From contig CBFDBU010000006.1 of the NCBI GenBank assembly GCA_965603125.1, forward strand, positions 97,205 to 161,204: a stretch of DNA of 64,000 nt. The letters run 5' to 3'. A model generated the notes under the pieces. The model was not told where the DNA came from. It saw only the letters and a program-made list of their open reading frames with translations, and searched no databases. Below, piece by piece: positions 42,941-50,489 of the stretch; position 1 is the first letter of the stretch; each line of letters begins with the position of its first letter. The translations under genes and the position numbers were made by a program. The stretch is from JAJRTA01 sp965603125 (lineage in GTDB: Bacteria; Zixibacteria; MSB-5A5; GN15; FEB-12).

Positions 42941-43945
42941 ATGTCCCCTGAACATACCGGTTCCGACCTTACTGCGGTTGAGAATCTCAACGCCGCCCAC
43001 GCAAAGATCAGATCGGAAATCGCGAAAGTCATTGTCGGGCAGAACAAGGTAATCGAACAGTTGCTGATCTCGTTGCTTTCCTCCGGGCACTGCCTTCTCG
43101 TGGGCGTGCCGGGGCTGGCCAAGACGCTGCTGATCTCGACACTCGCCAACGTTCTGAATCTCAAATTCAACCGCATTCAGTTTACGCCCGACCTGATGCC
43201 GTCCGATATCACCGGCACGGAGATAATCGAGGAAGACCACACTACCGGCAAGCGGGGATTCCGGTTCGTGAAGGGGCCCGTGTTTGCCAATATCATCTTA
43301 GCCGATGAGATCAACCGCACCCCCCCCAAGACACAGGCGGCCCTGCTGCAAGCAATGCAGGAGCACGAGGTTACGGCAGCCGGTGAGACTTACAAGCTCG
43401 ATGAGCCGTTCTTTGTGCTAGCCACTCAGAATCCAATCGAACAGGAGGGCACCTACCCGCTTCCGGAGGCGCAGCTTGACCGGTTCATGTTCAATGTGTA
43501 TGTTGATTATCCGTCAAGCGGCGAGGAATGCCGGATTGTCAAGGAGACCACCGCCGTGCTCGACTACCGGCTCGAGAAGATCCTTTCGGCGGCGGACATC
43601 ATTGCCTTTCAGCAACTCGTGCGGCGGGTGCCGGTGTCGGATCATTTGGTGGAGTACGCGGTCGAGTTGGTGCGCCTGACCCGCCCCACGGAGCCGGACG
43701 CTCCCGATTTCATCAAGAACTGGGTTAACTGGGGGGCCGGACCGCGCGCCTCGCAGTACCTGATCCTTGCCGCCAAGACGCGCGCCATTCTCGACGGCCG
43801 CCCCACACCCGGTACGGAGGATGTCCGTTTCGCGGCCTACCCGGTTCTGCGACACCGTATTGTGACCTCGTTCAACGCCGAGGCCGACGGCGTCGACACG
43901 CTGGAGATCATCAAACGGGTGCTGGAGACGGTGAAGGAGACATAG
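42941..43945 (+). CDS. MoxR family AAA+ ATPase
   Basis: The 334 residues carry the MoxR-type Walker A GVPGLAKT, Walker B ILADEINRTPPKTQAALLQAM and sensor ATQNPIEQEGTYPLPEAQLDRF. MoxR ATPases act as chaperones with von Willebrand-type or DUF58 partners in stress and envelope functions. GGAGG five bases ahead supports the ATG at 42941. The DUF58 partner lies 2.2 kb downstream instead of adjacent. Confidence 0.95.
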   Translation: MSPEHTGSDLTAVENLNAAHAKIRSEIAKVIVGQNKVIEQLLISLLSSGHCLLVGVPGLAKTLLISTLANVLNLKFNRIQFTPDLMPSDITGTEIIEEDHTTGKRGFRFVKGPVFANIILADEINRTPPKTQAALLQAMQEHEVTAAGETYKLDEPFFVLATQNPIEQEGTYPLPEAQLDRFMFNVYVDYPSSGEECRIVKETTAVLDYRLEKILSAADIIAFQQLVRRVPVSDHLVEYAVELVRLTRPTEPDAPDFIKNWVNWGAGPRASQYLILAAKTRAILDGRPTPGTEDVRFAAYPVLRHRIVTSFNAEADGVDTLEIIKRVLETVKET

Positions 43946-43987
43946 TGAATACGACTCATCTCCCGCAAACAACCTGGCGACCACACG

Positions 43988-44485
43988 ATGGCAATTGACT
44001 ACTTCGCACAGTCTGAGAAGTATCGCCCCGTTACGATTACGACGCTGCTCATAGGCGAAGCTCCACCTTCCTCCGGAAAGAGATACTTCTATCTCCCTCA
44101 GAAAATGTCAGACGCACGACCCATCAAAGGGGACACTAGCCTGCCAGCCACTGTCTTCTATCACTATTTCCAAAGGCGGCCCACAACTGAGGACGAATAC
44201 GAGGCTCTTCTGGTTCGACTTCAGAAGGCGGGGATATTCCTCCTCGACATCTGTGATGAACCGATCAAAGTGCGTGGGGATAAGCAGGGAGTGCAGAGGA
44301 TTATTGGAGAAGTATCAAACCTTCGAGGCAAGATAGAATCGAGAGGAATCTGGGTTTCGGATCAGGATATTGTCTTCCTGCTGGCGCGAAAGAACTATCT
44401 GAAACACATTCGCCACGAATTTCCGGATTCACAGCACATCCGATGGATAGATTTCAGAATGAACCCCAAACGGCTCTCGCATTGA
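43988..44485 (+). CDS. hypothetical protein between MoxR and DUF58 genes
   Basis: The 165-residue product is not recognised with confidence. The N-terminal TTLLIGEAPPSSGKRYFY resembles the first motif of uracil-DNA-glycosylase-like folds (GExPP), but no second motif is clear. It is soluble with no signal. The base composition is more AT-rich than its neighbours, which suggests insertion into a MoxR-DUF58 operon. Confidence 0.7.
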   Translation: MAIDYFAQSEKYRPVTITTLLIGEAPPSSGKRYFYLPQKMSDARPIKGDTSLPATVFYHYFQRRPTTEDEYEALLVRLQKAGIFLLDICDEPIKVRGDKQGVQRIIGEVSNLRGKIESRGIWVSDQDIVFLLARKNYLKHIRHEFPDSQHIRWIDFRMNPKRLSH

Positions 44486-44505
44486 CAACGTCTTTCTGAT
44501 AAACA

Positions 44506-45462
44506 ATGAACAAACAATTTGCCATAGCAATCCACGGCGGGGCGGGGACGATTCTCAAGAGTAAGATGACACCCGAAAGAGAAGCTCGCATTCGAGAGAC
44601 ACTCACCGAATCATTGCGCGTCGGGTTTGCCATACTCGAAAAAGGCGGCTGTAGCATCGACGCAGTACAGAAGGCTGTCAACGTCATGGAAGACTCTCCC
44701 CTGTTCAACGCCGGCAAAGGGGCCGTTTTCACCCACGACGGCAAGAACGAACAGGACGCCACTGTCGTCGACGGTTTCACCGGTTCCGCCGGCGCGGTGG
44801 CGAGTGTAAGACGCGCCGCAAGACCGATAGATCTTGCCCGACTGGTTATGGACAATTCGGCACACGTGCTGTTGATCGGTGATGGGGCGGAAGAGTTCGC
44901 AGTCAGCCAGGGGATGAAACTGGTTGACGATAAGTACTTCTTCACCGAACAACGCTGGGAACAATTGCAGAACGCCCTCGCCAAAGAAAACCAGCGAGGT
45001 CCAAATGACAATAAGAGCGACTCGTCGCTGCCACTGTCTGAGGACGACAAGCACGGTACTGTTGGAGCGGTGGCGCTGGACCGACAACGCCGGCTTGCCG
45101 CGGCGACGTCATCGGGTGGCATGACCAATAAGCGGTTCGGACGAGTGGGTGACTCGGCGCTGGTCGGAGCCGGTACATTCGCTGACGACTTGTGCGCTGT
45201 GTCCACCACCGGGCATGGTGAGTACTTCATGCGTGGCGTTGTGGCCTACGATGTGGCGGCGTTGATGCGTTACCGTGGCATGTCGCTCGCGCAAGCGGCT
45301 GATACTGCTGTGAAGACAAAGCTGACTGATGTCGGCGGTACTGGTGGGTTGATCGCGATTGATAAGGACGGGAACATCGCCTTGCCCTTCAATACCGAAG
45401 GAATGTACCGCGGCTACTTGCTGCCTGCCGGCGAGCCGGTGGTGGAGATATTTCGGGAGTGA
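44506..45462 (+). CDS. isoaspartyl peptidase/L-asparaginase (Ntn hydrolase)
   Basis: This is a plant-type asparaginase of about 318 residues that self-cleaves before the nucleophile Thr185 in KHGTVGAVALD. IAIHGGAG at the N-terminus, LFNAGKGAVF and later TGHGEYFMR are family hallmarks. It hydrolyses isoaspartyl dipeptides and L-asparagine. There is no signal peptide. No ribosome site stands out before the ATG at 44506. Confidence 0.94.
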   Translation: MNKQFAIAIHGGAGTILKSKMTPEREARIRETLTESLRVGFAILEKGGCSIDAVQKAVNVMEDSPLFNAGKGAVFTHDGKNEQDATVVDGFTGSAGAVASVRRAARPIDLARLVMDNSAHVLLIGDGAEEFAVSQGMKLVDDKYFFTEQRWEQLQNALAKENQRGPNDNKSDSSLPLSEDDKHGTVGAVALDRQRRLAAATSSGGMTNKRFGRVGDSALVGAGTFADDLCAVSTTGHGEYFMRGVVAYDVAALMRYRGMSLAQAADTAVKTKLTDVGGTGGLIAIDKDGNIALPFNTEGMYRGYLLPAGEPVVEIFRE

Positions 45463-45610
45463 TCGATAACGCCTTCCCGATGGAACGGAAGCCTCGATAC
45501 CAGGTATAATAGTCAAAATAAACCACCTTTCTCATTCGACGGAGGATTCATCGTAGATTTATAAGGGACAATAGAGCGAAGAACCTCAATACGCAAATGG
45601 GGAAATAGCA

Positions 45611-46069
45611 ATGTGCTTCACAAAGCAAGTTTCGGTTTCAGTTCTTTTCTGTTTCATTCTCACATACTTCCAGGTTGGTTGCACCTGTAGTTACGAGTTC
45701 ACCTACAAAGGGCGGGTGCTCGACGAACAGGAACTCCAGTCACTGGCCGATGCTGAGATTCGAACGATTGAGTATGATCTGTACGCCATTGATCCGGAGA
45801 AATACAACAAGTATATTTGGGGCAAAGCGGCCCGGTCCGATTCCGCAGGCAACTACATCCTGGCAACATCGGGGTTCTATGACTGCGGTCTAGGTCGGGA
45901 GGACATCGATGATCCCGGCGACTTAGGCTGGATCTACTTTCACTTCGCCAAGGAAGGGTACATTCCGGTTGACACTTCTTTCTGGAGCAATAGCCTCACG
46001 AAAAGGGGATCGTGTTGGCAGATTCCTACGATCACGATGTCGCGCGTGGATACTGTGACTGCTCACTGA
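45611..46069 (+). CDS. putative lipoprotein, unknown function
   Basis: The 152-residue product begins with a hydrophobic segment ending FQVGC, a plausible lipobox with Cys24, so it may be lipid-anchored. The rest is a beta-rich domain reminiscent of carboxypeptidase-regulatory-like sandwiches (YEFTYKGRVLDEQE, DSAGNYIL), but this is uncertain. GGGGAAAT precedes the ATG at 45611. Confidence 0.65.
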   Translation: MCFTKQVSVSVLFCFILTYFQVGCTCSYEFTYKGRVLDEQELQSLADAEIRTIEYDLYAIDPEKYNKYIWGKAARSDSAGNYILATSGFYDCGLGREDIDDPGDLGWIYFHFAKEGYIPVDTSFWSNSLTKRGSCWQIPTITMSRVDTVTAH

Positions 46070-46115
46070 CCACATTTTGCATGGCATTTCCACCCTATTT
46101 GCATATAATAGCTTG

Positions 46116-47015
46116 ATGCCAGCAGACTACCGCAAGTACCTCGATCCGGAGACCGTCTCCAAACTCAAGGGGATGGAGCTAAAGGCTCGTATGGTCGTGG
46201 AAGGGTTCATCGCCGGGCTGCACAAATCACCGTATCATGGCTTCTCGGTGGAGTTCGCTGAGCACCGCCAGTATATGCCGGGTGACAACATCCGCGATAT
46301 CGACTGGAAGGTCTACGCCAAGAGCGACCGCTTCTACATCAAGCAGTATGAGGAAGAGACCAACCTGAAGGCGTATCTGCTGCTGGACTGCTCGGCCTCG
46401 ATGGCCTATCGCTCCGGCGATCGTGTGACCAAGCTTGATTACGCCGGGTTTCTGTGCGGGGCGCTTTCTTACATGATGCTTCGCCAGCGCGACTCGGTGG
46501 GGCTGGTAACATTCGATGAGAGAATCCGCCGCTATATTCCGCCGCGGTCACGGTCGGGCCACCTGCATGTTCTCCTCAGTGAAGTGGCCGGTCAGCAGCC
46601 GTCGCAGGAGACCGATATCGCCCAGACGTTGCACGAGATGGCCGAGCGCATCAAGCGGCGCGGGCTGGTGATCGTGATGTCCGACCTGCTTGATGACGCC
46701 GAGACGATCATCTCAGGGCTGAAGCATTTCAGGTACAATCAGCACGAGGTGATCGTCTTTCACATCCTCGACCCGCGCGAGAGGGATTTCGCGTTCCCGC
46801 GTGAGGCGGTTTTCAAGGACATGGAGACCGGCGAGGAAGTAACGACGCTGCCCTTTCAGATCAAGAAGCACTATGCCTCGGCGGTTAGCGCCTTTTCGGG
46901 CGAGATCGCCGCCGCCTGCCGCCAGAGCAATATCGACTATCACCCAATCGACACCGCCATGCCCTTTGATAAGGCGTTATACGCCTTTTTGGCCAAGCGG
47001 GAGAGGTTGTATTAG
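46116..47015 (+). CDS. DUF58 domain protein (MoxR partner)
   Basis: The 299 residues show the DUF58 core EFAEHRQYMPGDNIRDIDWKVYAKSDRFYIKQYEEE (broken by variable positions) and a von Willebrand-like segment LLLDCSASM with a MIDAS-like DxSxS. It usually pairs with MoxR ATPases. The frame opens at a TTG at 46077. The ATG at 46116 is preferred because similarity starts with YRKYLDPETVSKLKGMELKA. There is no strong ribosome site. Confidence 0.93.
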   Translation: MPADYRKYLDPETVSKLKGMELKARMVVEGFIAGLHKSPYHGFSVEFAEHRQYMPGDNIRDIDWKVYAKSDRFYIKQYEEETNLKAYLLLDCSASMAYRSGDRVTKLDYAGFLCGALSYMMLRQRDSVGLVTFDERIRRYIPPRSRSGHLHVLLSEVAGQQPSQETDIAQTLHEMAERIKRRGLVIVMSDLLDDAETIISGLKHFRYNQHEVIVFHILDPRERDFAFPREAVFKDMETGEEVTTLPFQIKKHYASAVSAFSGEIAAACRQSNIDYHPIDTAMPFDKALYAFLAKRERLY

Positions 47016-47149
47016 GGGGGTACCGAACCTTTTGGTAATCAATTGCCTATGAGTTCGCAATTTACGTGAAGGTGTATCTCGATGACTACCAATTAGTTGC
47101 GGGTCGTGATATTTTTTATGCTTGACATCCTGTTTGAATACCCCCAATC

Positions 47150-47185
47150 ATCAAGGTGCCTTTACGAATGTAAGGGCACCTTGAT
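47150..47185. repeat. 16-bp stem hairpin upstream of the metallopeptidase/Dcd operon
   Basis: ATCAAGGTGCCTTTAC (47150-47165) pairs with GTAAGGGCACCTTGAT (47170-47185) around GAAT, with one T-G pair. No T-run follows. TTGACA lies at 47122-47127, just upstream. It may be an operator, an RNA hairpin in the leader, or an end of the inserted cassette. Confidence 0.6.
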
Positions 47186-47239
47186 CAAAGTTTGCGATAA
47201 CCGATACTATTCTTTAGCGTATGTTAGTATTATGGAGGA

Positions 47240-47734
47240 GTGTCTTTAGCCGAAACGGAGCGTGGTAGGATGAAAGCTGGCAGGCCATTAGGATTTGAAG
47301 AAACGGCTTGGGGGCCATTGGCAGTTGACTGGGCTATTTCGTTAGTTGGATTAGCTTCATTCAAAATCATGTCAAATCTCAGCGTAGACGCAGACGATGA
47401 GGAGAAGAAGGCAGCCGATCTACTCAGAAGCTACTACGCTTCGAAGTTGCTGGGTGACGAGATCGAAAATCAAACGCCTGGAGTTGAACAACACGCATTA
47501 GCACGAGGTTTTTTGCATAAGACCTCGCCAGCTATTTCGGGTGAAAGTCAGAAACAACACGCTACACGCCACAAGATACTTGCTGACTTTGTGAAACTGG
47601 TTGGCCAGCTTGCGGACAATTCTACTTTGTCGATGAACGAGGCTCGTAATCTCACCGTGCATTTGCGAACAGTACGAAGCATGAGAGATGGTGTAAGTAA
47701 GCCAGAGAAACTGGGTTCCTTGACTCGCAGTTGA
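47240..47734 (+). CDS. hypothetical protein, first gene of the metallopeptidase/Dcd operon
   Basis: This product of up to 164 residues is not recognised. It is mostly helical and polar (DADDEEKKAADLLRSYYASK), with a mildly hydrophobic stretch WAISLVGLASFKIMS. The GTG at 47240 abuts GGAGGA too closely; the ATG at 47270 with TAGG ahead is an alternative start. The stop lies four bases before the next gene, so they are cotranscribed. The sequence is more AT-rich than the core genes. Confidence 0.65.
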   Translation: MSLAETERGRMKAGRPLGFEETAWGPLAVDWAISLVGLASFKIMSNLSVDADDEEKKAADLLRSYYASKLLGDEIENQTPGVEQHALARGFLHKTSPAISGESQKQHATRHKILADFVKLVGQLADNSTLSMNEARNLTVHLRTVRSMRDGVSKPEKLGSLTRS

Positions 47735-47738
47735 GTAA

Positions 47739-49295
47739 ATGGAATTGGGCTTGATCATCGAACTACGCGGCATGCTCCGCACGGCGATTGAGCTGTTCTA
47801 CCGAACAACTTGTCTACTCACGTACATAGACGACATCGACCCCCAACGAGCACGTAGTTATGGACCACTGCTGCATTCTGCCTGTGGTGAGCTCAAAAAG
47901 AACGATCGGATTCTACTGAAGACCCTGACGTCTGCAAAAGAATACGTCATGGGACCAAGTTCACACCTTAACGAGGAAATCGTAGATCAGGTTAGGGGGA
48001 GTTTATCGACGCACTCGCGAGCGTTTCGAGCAATACACGAACATTTAGCCTATCTCCCAGCAGAAGACCCGTTGCCCGAAGCCTCCTATGTCCTGGAAGA
48101 TGTATTCGGTATGGAACTGATCGGTGAAAATCCATGTGTTGTACTCGACAGTCTCTTCAGTGCTTATGAGTTCGACTTCTTGGAAAGTCTTCAAAAGAAC
48201 CTCCCTCGTTCGGACTCAGTGCCTATGAAGGCGGATCGCTCCAAAGTGCTGGCGCTCGCACTTTGCGAAAGGAAATCGCCATTGGAGTGGGCGATTCTGG
48301 CACATGAGTTTGGGCACGCTCTTGAACAGCGCACTCCTCCGTCAGAAAAGTTCAAACAAGAAGTGGCTGACCGATTGGGCATTCCCGTTACTTCTGTTGA
48401 CCAAAACCCGCTGTTGAACACAATTTCGGGCGAGATCGCCTATGAGTATTTCAAAAATATCGATGCCGAAGAATTTAAAATACTCAGAAACTGGTGTGCC
48501 GAGTACTTTGCTGACTTAGCAGCAGCCTACGCAATAGGACCAACAGCAATCCTCACAATACTGGCAATGGACTATTGCTTTCTGCCGCGCGGTCGACGAG
48601 ACGACTACTCGTATTCTCATCCAACTACCAAATGGAGATTAATCGCTGTCTCCCGACTCTTGGATGATATGGACACAGACGGATGGTTCACAGACCAGAT
48701 CAAAGAGTACTTGAAAGCCTTACGGTTTGAAATCAAGCAGGCTCTACTCAATTCCGCAGAGCGAAGAGATGAGCTCAATAGAATCCGCAATGTTTATCAG
48801 CACTTTGCAAGGCCTATATCGAGAAAGGTCGAGGAAACAGTTCGTTCGCTCGGTTATCCCCGCCCTCAGAGATTTGATAGCGTATCTACAGAGAGATGTG
48901 TAAAGCGCTTGTCGCATAACCGCCCGATAGGTGCTCAAGGCTTAGAAAAGACGAAACTTCATGAAGAACTGAAATGCTACAATCCGGGAGAGAACGATTC
49001 CGCGCAGGAGCGAAAGGAGCAGTTCTATGAACTTGCCGATAGATTCGCCGAACAACCGATGCCAGTATCGTCTATTCTTCTTGCCGGATATAAGCACAGG
49101 TTCCAGGTAATCCAGGGATTCACCAAATCCTTCCTGTCAAGCGAGGATTCAGTCCAGAAAATCGTGTCACACTCTGTTGACCTGATGCAGAAGGCAGACG
49201 ACAAGTTGATTGTGTCGATTAGAAGCAGCGAGGTCTCCGGCAAACTCATAAGGGACATCAAGGCAAAGCGATCCAATGAAGGGGTAGTGCAGTAA
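47739..49295 (+). CDS. HEFGH metallopeptidase-like protein
   Basis: The 518-residue product contains the zinc-peptidase motif HEFGH at 189-193 in ILAHEFGHALEQ. AEYFADLAAAYAIGP follows at 254-268, whose Glu255 or Asp259 can be the third ligand, so a gluzincin-like active site is plausible. Outside this core I recognise no family; it is soluble and helical without a signal peptide. It starts four bases after the upstream gene and ends directly against the dCTP-deaminase-like gene. A cytoplasmic protease next to a nucleotide-depleting enzyme suggests a defence or stress module. Confidence 0.75.
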   Translation: MELGLIIELRGMLRTAIELFYRTTCLLTYIDDIDPQRARSYGPLLHSACGELKKNDRILLKTLTSAKEYVMGPSSHLNEEIVDQVRGSLSTHSRAFRAIHEHLAYLPAEDPLPEASYVLEDVFGMELIGENPCVVLDSLFSAYEFDFLESLQKNLPRSDSVPMKADRSKVLALALCERKSPLEWAILAHEFGHALEQRTPPSEKFKQEVADRLGIPVTSVDQNPLLNTISGEIAYEYFKNIDAEEFKILRNWCAEYFADLAAAYAIGPTAILTILAMDYCFLPRGRRDDYSYSHPTTKWRLIAVSRLLDDMDTDGWFTDQIKEYLKALRFEIKQALLNSAERRDELNRIRNVYQHFARPISRKVEETVRSLGYPRPQRFDSVSTERCVKRLSHNRPIGAQGLEKTKLHEELKCYNPGENDSAQERKEQFYELADRFAEQPMPVSSILLAGYKHRFQVIQGFTKSFLSSEDSVQKIVSHSVDLMQKADDKLIVSIRSSEVSGKLIRDIKAKRSNEGVVQ

Positions 49296-49997
49296 ATGGT
49301 GGAACCGAAAAGCGAATCCGTTTCAACCGGTCAAACGAAGTGTTCCTGCCGTAACAGTGTGGGCACAGAAGGGGGTCTCCTTTCTGATTTGGAGATACTA
49401 GAGAGACTTGTCGCGTGCGATAAGCATATCATTTTCGTTAGCCCTATAATTGACCCCGTAGAGCAGCTTGGTCCAGCATCCCTTGATCTTCGGTTGGGAA
49501 CAGAACTCTCCGTTGTCAGGAACATCGACTTGCCATTCATTGATCTAAAGGAGTATGCCAGTGAAGAGGAGGCTAAGAAGAAAATAAAACGACATTACGA
49601 GCAGCGTGTGGCAGACCCATCTGGCGGATTCGTGCTGCATCCGGGAGAATTCGCCCTATCGTCCACACTCGAATACATACGTCTCCCGCTCGACATAGCC
49701 GCTCGACTCGAGGGCCGTAGTTCCTGGGGTCGGTTGGGCCTACAGGTTCATGCCACTGCGGGATTTGTAGATCCCGGATTTCAAGGGCCTCTTACTTTCG
49801 AGCTAATCAACGCTGGTAGAGTTCCTCTCAAACTCTACGCCGGACTCCGCCTTGGTCAGATTTGCTTTTTCAAGATCACGGAGGTTCAAGTAGGTTACAT
49901 GAACAAGACATCCTGTAAATATGGCGACCAGACTGGTGCTGAGCCTTCGCGGTTCTACCGTGATACTGAGATCAGAAGAGCACCAAAGCGCATTTAA
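49296..49997 (+). CDS. dcd: dCTP deaminase/dUTPase-like protein
   Basis: The 233 residues contain the Dcd/dUTPase core: LGPASLDLRLG, the phosphate-binding GRSSWGRLGL at 140-149, HATAGFVDPGF at 152-162, and TFEL with Glu169 at the position of the catalytic deaminase Glu. Housekeeping Dcd is shorter (about 175-195 aa); this one has extra N-terminal residues 1-30 and an insert rich in Lys/Glu near 85-105. dCTP deaminases of this group deplete dCTP in known phage-defence systems. ATG 49296 directly follows the upstream TAA. Confidence 0.88.
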   Translation: MVEPKSESVSTGQTKCSCRNSVGTEGGLLSDLEILERLVACDKHIIFVSPIIDPVEQLGPASLDLRLGTELSVVRNIDLPFIDLKEYASEEEAKKKIKRHYEQRVADPSGGFVLHPGEFALSSTLEYIRLPLDIAARLEGRSSWGRLGLQVHATAGFVDPGFQGPLTFELINAGRVPLKLYAGLRLGQICFFKITEVQVGYMNKTSCKYGDQTGAEPSRFYRDTEIRRAPKRI

Positions 49998-50489
49998 CGT
50001 CACCTTCGTCTGCTCCCTTGACACCATGCCCCCCCGCTGCTGACGCTTTACGTGCTGCCCCCCGCCCCTACTCCCCCGCGCCCATGAATGACAGTATCTG
50101 GGCCATCACCCGGACGATTCGCCTGTCCTCGGCAGTGGCAAGCAGGGCCGCGTCGCAACGGGTGACAGGTCCAAATTCGTTTGGACCTGACCGCAAAAAA
50201 CACCACAAAAAAGTCTGAGGGCGCCACCCGGTTGGCAGCATGACGGATAGGGCAACCTCAGGTCGTAGGCTGCCCGCATCGGTTGTCTACAGGACTTCAA
50301 ACTAAAGATTCTTTTCTCTCAATAGTTCAGTCGCTTGCAGTTAGCCCTTGACTTTCCCCGGAATTCTGTTATAATTCGTTTTAGGAGAATGGCTTACGCG
50401 GACAGCGGATCTGAAATCCCGCGCTGCGAAACACCTGCCACGGTACGAGCACGTCCGCATTTACTTCCTGCGGTCGGCAAGTAGAGACC
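49998..50489. other. 492-base gap with a hairpin related to the 8.8-kb element
   Basis: No gene is seen. A perfect 10-bp hairpin lies at 50166-50189. The last 100 bases should hold the promoter of the carboxypeptidase gene. Pyrimidine-rich low-complexity sequence occurs at about 50027-50090. Confidence 0.5.
50166..50189. repeat. 10-bp hairpin with TTCG loop
   Basis: CAGGTCCAAA (50166-50175) and TTTGGACCTG (50180-50189) flank TTCG, a very stable tetraloop context. The TCCAAA/TTTGGA core matches one arm of the element at 8812-8880. Confidence 0.6.

Noticed and set aside
47739..49295. HEFGH protein as a housekeeping M48 or FtsH protease
   Set aside because: It has no membrane segments and no AAA domain, and the sequence outside the zinc motif does not match those families.
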